Assembly (NCBI GenBank): GCA_964348225.1
Contig: CAYGBM010000043.1
Location: 1 to 28,170 of the forward strand
From: CAYGBM01 sp964348225
Lineage (GTDB): Bacteria > Patescibacteriota > Minisyncoccia > Minisyncoccales > CG1-02-41-26
Length of the DNA stretch: 28,170 nucleotides
Direction: 5' to 3'
Numbering within the stretch: position 1 is the stretch's first letter; each line of letters begins with the position of its first letter. A program made the position numbers and the translations under genes. Below are positions 20,987-27,259 of this stretch, piece after piece. Below the pieces are notes generated by a model that ran no database searches, was not told where the DNA came from, and saw only the letters and a list, made by a program, of their open reading frames with translations.

Positions 20987-21919
20987 ATGAACAAAACACC
21001 AAAGATAAAAGTGGTTGGAATAGGGGGTTCTGGCGTTAATGCCATTTCAAGAATGTTCAGGCAAAAAATCGCAGGGGTTGAGTTAGTGGCTGTAAATACC
21101 GATGCCCAATCTCTTAGAATTTGTCCTCCAACAAAAAAGATTTTAATCGGTGAGAAAACAACCAAAGGCTTTGGGGCAGGAATGGATTTTAGGCTCGGTG
21201 AAAGGGCAGCCAGAGAGAGTCAGGAGTCTGTTAAAGAGGCTCTTAGCGGGGCTGAAATGGTATTCTTGACTTGCGGACTAGGTGGGGGTACTGGATCTGG
21301 GGGGATTCATATCTTAGGAGAGGTGGCGAAAAGCTTGGGGGCTTTGACGGTGGCTGTGGTAACCCTGCCTTTTTCTTTTGAAGTATCGCAGAGAAAGGGT
21401 GTGGCTAACTGGGCTCTTCGGAATTTAGAAGGCAAGGTTGATACTCTCTTGATAGTGCCCAATGATAAACTTCTCGGTCTGGTGAGCTCCAACACTACGT
21501 TGCAGAGGGCTTTCTGGATGTGCGATGGTATTTTAAGAGAAGGGGTGGCTGGAATTTCAGACCTAGTTTCTTTACCTGGCATCATTAATGTTGATTTTGT
21601 TGACCTGAGGGGAATTTTGAAGAATTCAAAAAAGGCTTTCTTGGGAATAGGACGAGCCAAAGGCGAAAAAAGAGCGATTTTAGCAGCAAACCTTGCCCTC
21701 CATTCTCCCTTACTTGACTTCTCTATTAAAGATTCCCAAGGAATTTTACTGAATATTGCTGGAGGAGAGGATTTGGCTTTGTCTGAGGTTCATTCAGCAG
21801 CCACTTTTATAAGGAAGAATTCTCCCTCTTCTACCAAAATGATTTTCGGAGTTTCAGAAGACCCTACCTTGCAAACGGGTGAGCTGAAAATTACAATGAT
21901 AGCTACCTCTAAGAACTAG
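20987..21919 (+). CDS. ftsZ: Cell division protein FtsZ, without C-terminal tail
   Basis: Tubulin-like GTPase forming the division ring. The GTP-binding parts are visible: VVGIGGSGVNAI, VNTDAQSL and the signature GGGTGSGG, with Ser where FtsZ normally has Thr (the tubulin-like form). The T7 loop is NVDFVDLRGIL with its catalytic Asp. The GAGxNPExG segment is changed to GAGMDFRLGERAA. At 310 residues the protein ends at ITMIATSKN, where the globular domain ends, so both the flexible linker and the conserved C-terminal peptide that binds FtsA are missing. Confidence 0.94.
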   Translation: MNKTPKIKVVGIGGSGVNAISRMFRQKIAGVELVAVNTDAQSLRICPPTKKILIGEKTTKGFGAGMDFRLGERAARESQESVKEALSGAEMVFLTCGLGGGTGSGGIHILGEVAKSLGALTVAVVTLPFSFEVSQRKGVANWALRNLEGKVDTLLIVPNDKLLGLVSSNTTLQRAFWMCDGILREGVAGISDLVSLPGIINVDFVDLRGILKNSKKAFLGIGRAKGEKRAILAANLALHSPLLDFSIKDSQGILLNIAGGEDLALSEVHSAATFIRKNSPSSTKMIFGVSEDPTLQTGELKITMIATSKN

Positions 21920-21932
21920 AGCCCGACAGTTT

Positions 21933-21962
21933 TTGGCATTTTTAAATTCGGCTATCTATAAT
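21933..21962 (+). promoter_or_regulatory. Promoter of the nrdJ operon
   Basis: TTGGCA at 21933-21938, an 18-base spacer and perfect TATAAT at 21957-21962. The predicted start is at about 21969, inside the left arm of the hairpin that follows. Confidence 0.7.
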
Positions 21963-21964
21963 GT

Positions 21965-22044
21965 AAAACATAGTTGCTTGTTTCCTATCTGTTACTTGCC
22001 TGCTAGTAGGTAGCTAACAGGTAGGCGTTCAAAGACTATGTTTT
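21965..22044 (+). promoter_or_regulatory. 80-nt leader hairpin upstream of nrdJ
   Basis: The sequence is symmetric about 22004/22005 over all 40 pairs with no gaps: 27 Watson-Crick pairs, seven G-T pairs and six mismatches. The outer arms are AAAACATAGT and ACTATGTTTT. Every G-T pair becomes A-C on the other strand, so pairing is better in plus-strand RNA. A run of six T ends the structure (22041-22046), so it could act as a terminator or attenuator. The remaining leader to the ATG is about 40 nt. It has no B12 box and no local palindrome matching an NrdR site. Confidence 0.6.
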
Positions 22045-22083
22045 TTAAAACCCTGTTATTACTTCAATCTTTCGGTTAAAGCC

Positions 22084-24684
22084 ATGGAGCAAGACATCAA
22101 AAAAGTAAAAAAAAGAGATGGCAGGGTGGTTGAATTCGACCAATCAAAGATTACCAACGCTATTTTTAAAGCCTTTGAAGCGGTAGGGGAGCCAAATTTT
22201 GATTTGGCTCAAAAATTAAGTAGAAAGGTAACAAATAAAATAAAGAAAACAATAAAGGGCAGGCAGATTCCTAAGGTTGAGCAAATTCAGGATATTGTTG
22301 AGCAAACCCTAGTGGAGCAAGGGCAGGCCAAGGTAGCTAAATCATACATTCTTTATCGCCAGAAACGTTTAGAGATTAGAAAACAAAAACAGCAAATTTT
22401 AAATAAAAAAGAGATTGATGAAATAGACAAAAGGTTTGATCTCAACGCCTTAAGGGTTTTGTGCTCGCGGTATCTTCGTAAGGATACAGCGGGTAATGTT
22501 ATTGAATCACCCAAGCAGCTTTTTGAGAGGGTGGCAACCCATGTAGCTTTACCCTCTATTTTTTTTGACCAGAGGCTTTTTCAGAAAAGAGGCACAAAGC
22601 CTTTTCCTTCTGAAAGGTTTGACCCAGAAAAAAATAAAAACAAATTTAAAATCGGACATTTCTTGCTTAATGAGTTTCATCTTGAAGGGGCAAAAAGAAT
22701 CTATGACAGGCTGAATGCTAAAGGGCAGATGAAAATTAAGTTCTCTGATTTTCTGAAAATTTTAAAGAAGGGCGGTTTTAATAATTATTCAGCAGAAATT
22801 GAGCAATATTATACTTTGCTGGCTCAGAGAAAGTTTTTTCCCAACACCCCTGCTTTAGCTAACTTTGGCAACCACCTTGGAATGGGCAGTGCATGTTTTG
22901 TTTTGCCGGTTGAAGATTCTATTGAAAGCATAATGGACGCTGTTAAAAAAGCAGCCGTTATTTTCAAAGCAGGGGGAGGGGTTGGCTACAACTTCTCTAA
23001 TTTAAGGCCCAAGGGCGATTTTATAAAAACTACGGGCGGTGGCAGTTCGGGACCGGTTACCTTTATGACCCTTTTTGACAAGATGAGCGATGTTGTGAAA
23101 CAAGGAGGGCTTCGAAGGGGGGCTTCCATGGGTATTTTGAACTCTGACCATCCAGATATTGAAGAGTTCATTGTAGCTAAAAAAGGAAATGCCCAGCTGA
23201 AGAATTTCAATATCTCGGTTTTCATCAAAGAAGATTTTTGGGATTACTTTGAAAAGAAAAAACCATATCCCTTAAAGAACCCGAGGAACGGTGAAATAGT
23301 GAAATATGTTGACCCTCAGAATTTATTTAATCTTATTGTTTACCAAGCTTGGGAGTCAGCAGAACCTGGCGTAATTTTCGATGAGCATATCAACAAGCGC
23401 AATCCTTTCTTAAAAACCTTAGGACCGATCGTCTCCACCAATCCATGTGGTGAGCTCCCCTTGTATCCGCATGGGAGTTGTAATCTTGGGTCTATTAATA
23501 TTTGGGCTTTTTGTGAGACAAAGCCCACTAATGGTCGGGAAAAAGATGTAATATTTGATTGGAAAGGTTTTAAAGAAACCATTAAAACCGCAACAAAATT
23601 CTTGGACAATGTCATAGAGGTTAATAATTTTCCCTTAAAAGAAATCGGAGAAGTCACTTTAGATATGCGCAGAATTGGCTTGGGTATAATGGGCCTGGCT
23701 GATGTGCTTTATGAGCTTGGCATTTCCTATAATTCTTCTGATGGCTTGGATTTTATGGAAAAGTTAATGGAGTTTTTGAATTATCATTCCAAGGTTGTAT
23801 CGGTTGAATTAGCCAAAAAAAGAGGAAAGTTTCCTTATTGGAACAAAAGCTTTTACCTTCAAGGTAAGTGGCCGTTTCCTGGCTTGGAGGAGAAATCAAA
23901 AAGATTACGTTTTGGCGAAGAGAAAGATTTGAAGTTAGACTGGAAAGGTTTGCGAGAAAAAATTAAAAAATATGGCTTGAGAAACTCTCAAACCACAACA
24001 AACGCCCCCACAGGAAGCATCAGCATGATAGCTGGTTGCAGCTCAGGGGTTGAGCCAAACTTTAGTTTGGTATATGAAAAGAAAGTTAGCATTGGGTCTT
24101 TTTATTACGTTAACCCTGTTTTTGAAAAGGTAATGGAGAGAGAAGGGCTTTTTGATGAGGATTTAATTAAAGAGGTTTCCACAAGAAATGGAAGTATTCA
24201 ATATTTAACATATGTGCCACCAGACCTAAAAACGATTTTTGTAACTGCCATGGACATCAAAGCAGAAGACCATATCAAGGCTTTAGCCAGCCTGCAGAAG
24301 TGGACTGATTCTTCCATTTCAAAAACAATTAATTTCCCAAGAACAGCAAGCGTTGAGGATATGAGAAAAGCCTATTTGCTTGCTCATAGCTTGGGCTGCA
24401 AAGATTTAACTGTTTTTCGCGACCAATCAATAGCCGGTGTTTTAAGGGCGGGTGCTCGGAAGGAGAAAGAAAAGAAGCTTAGGGCCGAGGGAGAGTTAGT
24501 TAGCTTAAAGGATGTTAAAGCTAAGGGTCCTGTTATTTATCATGATGTAGGCACTGTTCAATCTCCTCCCTTTAAAGAGAGTGCTATTGTGAAAGATCTT
24601 TGTCCGAATTGTTCCAGTTTGTTGATTATGTCTGAAGGCTGTAAGAAATGTCCCAAGTGCGGCTGGGGAATCTGCACCGGCTAG
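22084..24684 (+). CDS. nrdJ: Class II (adenosylcobalamin-dependent) ribonucleotide reductase
   Basis: Reduces ribonucleotides to deoxyribonucleotides using a thiyl radical made from adenosylcobalamin. An N-terminal ATP-cone (about 5-100) gives allosteric control. The catalytic residues are all present: N453, C455 and E457 in NPCGE, and the redox pair C271 (GSACFVLP) and C466 (GSCNLGSI). The 11-residue spacing of C455 and C466 matches the family. PTGSISMIAGCSSGVEPNF is present. The C-terminus carries a Cys-rich ribbon (CPNC, CKKCPKCGWGIC) that shuttles reducing equivalents. There is no glycyl-radical motif, so it is not class III. No intein is seen in 866 residues. The next gene supplies the cofactor. 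Confidence 0.95.
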   Translation: MEQDIKKVKKRDGRVVEFDQSKITNAIFKAFEAVGEPNFDLAQKLSRKVTNKIKKTIKGRQIPKVEQIQDIVEQTLVEQGQAKVAKSYILYRQKRLEIRKQKQQILNKKEIDEIDKRFDLNALRVLCSRYLRKDTAGNVIESPKQLFERVATHVALPSIFFDQRLFQKRGTKPFPSERFDPEKNKNKFKIGHFLLNEFHLEGAKRIYDRLNAKGQMKIKFSDFLKILKKGGFNNYSAEIEQYYTLLAQRKFFPNTPALANFGNHLGMGSACFVLPVEDSIESIMDAVKKAAVIFKAGGGVGYNFSNLRPKGDFIKTTGGGSSGPVTFMTLFDKMSDVVKQGGLRRGASMGILNSDHPDIEEFIVAKKGNAQLKNFNISVFIKEDFWDYFEKKKPYPLKNPRNGEIVKYVDPQNLFNLIVYQAWESAEPGVIFDEHINKRNPFLKTLGPIVSTNPCGELPLYPHGSCNLGSINIWAFCETKPTNGREKDVIFDWKGFKETIKTATKFLDNVIEVNNFPLKEIGEVTLDMRRIGLGIMGLADVLYELGISYNSSDGLDFMEKLMEFLNYHSKVVSVELAKKRGKFPYWNKSFYLQGKWPFPGLEEKSKRLRFGEEKDLKLDWKGLREKIKKYGLRNSQTTTNAPTGSISMIAGCSSGVEPNFSLVYEKKVSIGSFYYVNPVFEKVMEREGLFDEDLIKEVSTRNGSIQYLTYVPPDLKTIFVTAMDIKAEDHIKALASLQKWTDSSISKTINFPRTASVEDMRKAYLLAHSLGCKDLTVFRDQSIAGVLRAGARKEKEKKLRAEGELVSLKDVKAKGPVIYHDVGTVQSPPFKESAIVKDLCPNCSSLLIMSEGCKKCPKCGWGICTG

Positions 24685-24713
24685 AGAAAATTAACCCTTA
24701 GCTTCTGACCAAT

Positions 24714-25265
24714 ATGATATTCGTTTTAACTGGTAATGCAAAAGGTAAAACAACTTGTGCCTTGGGCATGGGATTGAGAGCAGCAGGGGCTGGCAAAGGG
24801 GTTTTGATGGTGCAGTTTCTTAAAACAGGGATTTCTTCAGAGCTTAAAGCAATTGAGAAGATTAGAAACTTCTCGGTAAAAAGTTTTGGTAGGGGAGGAT
24901 TCTTTCTTCCTTTGTCTCAATTAAAAAAATGTCCTGAGTTAAAGAAAAAGGGAGCTAAACCATTTGAAGAGAAAGATTTTCAACTGGCAAACCAAGCTTT
25001 AGATTTTGCTAAACAAAATTTAAAGGCTAAAAAATATAGTTTTTTAATCTTGGATGAAATTAGTTTAGCCTTACATTTTGGATTGATAGACAAAAGAGAT
25101 TTTTTGAAATTCTTGAAGCAATATGGTAAAACAAAAGATATTGTTTTAACTGGCAGATATTGCCCAAAAGCCATAATGGAAATAGCTGATTTAATAACTG
25201 AATTCAAGAGTAAAAAACATTATTATAAAAAAGGCGAAAAACCAAGAGAAGGTATTGAATACTAA
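24714..25265 (+). CDS. cobO: Cob(I)alamin adenosyltransferase, CobO/BtuR type
   Basis: Transfers the adenosyl group of ATP to cob(I)alamin, making the cofactor used by the enzyme encoded just upstream. The P-loop is TGNAKGKTT (residues 6-14) as in CobA/BtuR/CobO. VLMVQFLKTG, SFLILDEISLAL (the Walker-B-like DEI) and LTGRYCPKAIMEIADLITE follow, and the protein ends KGEKPREGIEY like its relatives. The length of 183 residues is normal. No other cobalamin synthesis gene is nearby, so salvage is likelier than synthesis. It follows nrdJ by 29 bases, and the next ATG comes one base after its stop. Confidence 0.93.
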   Translation: MIFVLTGNAKGKTTCALGMGLRAAGAGKGVLMVQFLKTGISSELKAIEKIRNFSVKSFGRGGFFLPLSQLKKCPELKKKGAKPFEEKDFQLANQALDFAKQNLKAKKYSFLILDEISLALHFGLIDKRDFLKFLKQYGKTKDIVLTGRYCPKAIMEIADLITEFKSKKHYYKKGEKPREGIEY

Positions 25266-25266
25266 A

Positions 25267-25776
25267 ATGGAGAGGAATAAAACTATTACCATAATTATCA
25301 TCATTGCTGCTGTTTTGCTTGTTGGTGGAATTATCTTTCGCTCCAACGTTGTTCCTCCTGAAAAGGAAAATTTGAGTGCCTCTTTGATTATTTCTCAAGA
25401 ATTTTCTTCATTGCCAAGAAAAGTTGGCGTGGCTACCGGGTTAAAGAAAGCAGGTTGGGGTTCGGTTGTAAGCTTAGCTGAAAAAGCAGCTCTTGTTGTG
25501 AACGATGGTTCTCAGGTTTCCCAGATTTTTGAGCTGGAGGTTGGCGAGCAAACAACCGCTTTCGAGCTGTTGCAAAAGTCAGGGTTAGAAATCTCTTATA
25601 AAGAATATGAGGACATGGGGGTTTTTGTTGAAGCGATAGGGGACAAGGTTAATGGAGATGATGGAAAATATTGGTTATACTATGTGAACGGAGAGATGCC
25701 TCAAGTTGCAGTTGATAAACAAGCGGTGAATCCGGGCGACAAGGTAGAATTCAGGTTTGAGGAGTCTCCGTTTTAA
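25267..25776 (+). CDS. Membrane-anchored DUF4430 (transcobalamin-like) protein
   Basis: The ATG at 25267 is chosen because it directly precedes a clear anchor, MERNKTITIIIIIAAVLLVG, and leaves one base to the cobO stop. Residues about 50-165 form an outward-facing domain. The second half matches DUF4430, the ubiquitin-like domain related to the C-terminal domain of transcobalamin and intrinsic factor: TTAFELLQKSGLEISYKEY, KYWLYYVNGE and the NPGDKVEFRFEE ending. No lipobox cysteine is seen. Between cobO and a DUF6580 transporter, a surface cobalamin-binding role is a reasonable inference, but no binding residue can be proven from sequence. Confidence 0.8.
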   Translation: MERNKTITIIIIIAAVLLVGGIIFRSNVVPPEKENLSASLIISQEFSSLPRKVGVATGLKKAGWGSVVSLAEKAALVVNDGSQVSQIFELEVGEQTTAFELLQKSGLEISYKEYEDMGVFVEAIGDKVNGDDGKYWLYYVNGEMPQVAVDKQAVNPGDKVEFRFEESPF

Positions 25777-25780
25777 ACAT

Positions 25781-26374
25781 ATGCTTTCGAAAAAGGGAAA
25801 AGTCTTAGAACTGCTTTTTGTACTGCTTTTGATTGCTTTTGGGATAGCAACCCGATTTTTACCTCATCCTCCAAATTTTGTACCCATTGCTGCTTTAGCC
25901 TTGTTTGGAGCTGTTTATCTGCCAAGAAAATTTGCCTTGCTGGTGCCCCTTTTGGCGATGTTGCTTTCTGATGCCTTTATTGGTTTTTACACTCTTTATG
26001 TGATGTTCTCAGTTTATGGAAGTTTTCTTTTGATAGGTGTTTTGGGTTTTTGGTTAAAGAGGCACAAAAAATGGTACACAATCGGGGGGAGTGCTTTTTT
26101 GGGGGCTGTTTTATTCTTTTTAATAACCAACTTTGCTGTTTGGGCTTTCACACCCTGGTATGCCAAAAGCCTTGCAGGGCTCTGGCAGTGCTATTTAATG
26201 GCTTTGCCCTTTTTCAAAAACACCTTGCTGGGAAACCTTTTCTATGCTGCCTGCTTCTTTGGCATCTACGAGTTAGCTGAGCTTTGGCTCAAACGAAAAT
26301 TCACGATACCTGTATCGGAATTTCAATTTATTGAAATTCCGATACAGAAGGAAAGGGGGTCGGGGAAAACGTAG
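25781..26374 (+). CDS. DUF6580 family putative transport protein
   Basis: Five or six hydrophobic segments fill residues about 8-175. The pattern ATRFLPHPPNFVPIAALALF, then LVPLLAMLLSDAFIGFY, then FLITNFAVWAF and ALPFFKNTLLGNLFY is that of the DUF6580 family, which resembles ECF-type substrate-binding subunits. No EcfA or EcfT gene is in the window. The ATG at 25781 is four bases after the DUF4430 stop. The last 20 or so residues (PVSEFQFIEIPIQKERGSGK) are encoded by the composite repeat and are probably not part of the original protein. A cobalamin or corrinoid substrate is inferred from context only. Confidence 0.8.
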   Translation: MLSKKGKVLELLFVLLLIAFGIATRFLPHPPNFVPIAALALFGAVYLPRKFALLVPLLAMLLSDAFIGFYTLYVMFSVYGSFLLIGVLGFWLKRHKKWYTIGGSAFLGAVLFFLITNFAVWAFTPWYAKSLAGLWQCYLMALPFFKNTLLGNLFYAACFFGIYELAELWLKRKFTIPVSEFQFIEIPIQKERGSGKT

Positions 26375-26472
26375 TTTTCCCCGTGTCGGAAAACAGCGAG
26401 CCTGCCAGCGAGCGTTAGAAACCGAGGGTTTCTAAAGAACATAGCTCGCGAGCGGAGCGAGCGACTATGTTC
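26311..26472 (+). repeat. Composite multi-hairpin repeat, copy 2
   Basis: Same order as copy 1. A: 17 perfect pairs, 26311-26346. B: ten perfect pairs, 26361-26383, loop GTA. D: TTAGAAACC/GGTTTCTAA near 26415-26435. E: GAACATAG/CTATGTTC, 26437-26472, with a different GC-rich centre (CTCGC/GCGAG). Hairpin C is replaced by CGAGC-type sequence. Stem B differs from copy 1 at two positions on both strands with pairing kept. The element runs from the end of the DUF6580 gene to the start of the radical SAM gene. Confidence 0.85.
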
Positions 26473-26475
26473 TGT

Positions 26476-27246
26476 ATGCGCATCGGCGCTCTGCAAAAAC
26501 TAAACCTAACTGATTATCCAGATAAATTAGCTTGCACAGTTTTTTTAATGGGTTGTAATTTTCGATGCCCCTGGTGTTATTCTGTAGAATTGGTTTTGTT
26601 AGAAAAAAAGAAGAGAAATGCTCCAATCCCTGAGAAAGACTTTTTTGCCTTTTTAGAAGGCAAGAAAGGACAACTTGAAGCTGTGGTTTTGACCGGAGGG
26701 GAGCCAACAATCTATGCTGACCTGCCGAGATTTTGTAAAAGAATAAAAAAACTGGGCTATCGGGTGAAATTGGATACAAACGGCTCAAATCCTCAAATGC
26801 TCAAAGAATTAATCGATGGAAAATTAATTGATTATGCAGCAATGGATGTTAAAGCTCCAAAAGAGAAGTATGCAAAAGTGATTGGATTTAAAGGGTGCAC
26901 AGTTAATTATCTTTTAAACAAGATTGAGGAGAGCATAGACATTTTGAAGCAAGGCAAGATTGACTACGAGTTCAGAACAACTGCCATTCCTTGTTTAGAG
27001 AAAAAAGACATTGTAAAGATTGCCTACTGGTTGAAAGGGGCAAAAAGATATTTTTTACAGGATTTCAAACCAGAAAAAACCATTGATCCTCGTTTTGAGA
27101 AACAAAAAATGCAGTTCCAAGAACCTCTCTCAGATGTCCAGAAAGCGGTTGCTCCATTTTTTGAGGTTTGCCAAGTAAAAATAATAGAAATCCCCACTGT
27201 CAGAGCTTTCGGGATTCTTCCAGAACGAAGAGGCATATATCGTTAA
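26476..27246 (+). CDS. NrdG2-type radical SAM activating protein
   Basis: Radical SAM protein of the group annotated as anaerobic ribonucleoside-triphosphate reductase activating protein. The cluster motif is CNFRCPWC (C27, C31, C34). LTGGEPTIY is the SAM-binding GGE motif; KLDTNGSNP and YAAMDVKAP follow as in this group. MRIGALQKLNLTDYP matches the usual family opening, so I choose the ATG at 26476; another ATG at 26467 lies inside the palindrome of copy 2 and would add MFC. The class III reductase it would activate is not in the window; the neighbouring enzyme is class II. The target may be elsewhere or different. Confidence 0.85.
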   Translation: MRIGALQKLNLTDYPDKLACTVFLMGCNFRCPWCYSVELVLLEKKKRNAPIPEKDFFAFLEGKKGQLEAVVLTGGEPTIYADLPRFCKRIKKLGYRVKLDTNGSNPQMLKELIDGKLIDYAAMDVKAPKEKYAKVIGFKGCTVNYLLNKIEESIDILKQGKIDYEFRTTAIPCLEKKDIVKIAYWLKGAKRYFLQDFKPEKTIDPRFEKQKMQFQEPLSDVQKAVAPFFEVCQVKIIEIPTVRAFGILPERRGIYR

Positions 27247-27259
27247 AAAAAGAAGTAAT

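Noticed and set aside
21960..22050. NrdR operator pair before nrdJ
   Set aside because: NrdR sites are short local 16-bp palindromes. Here ACATAGT and ACTATGT lie at opposite ends of an 80-nt structure, with no local palindrome of that form.
21920..22083. Cobalamin riboswitch before nrdJ
   Set aside because: The conserved B12 box (GCCACTG-type) and the multi-helix core are absent; only a single long palindrome is present.
22084..24684. Anaerobic class III reductase (NrdD), suggested by the nearby activase
   Set aside because: There is no glycyl-radical RVCGY-type motif at the C-terminus. C271, C455 and C466 with NPCGE, plus a neighbouring cobO, fit class II.
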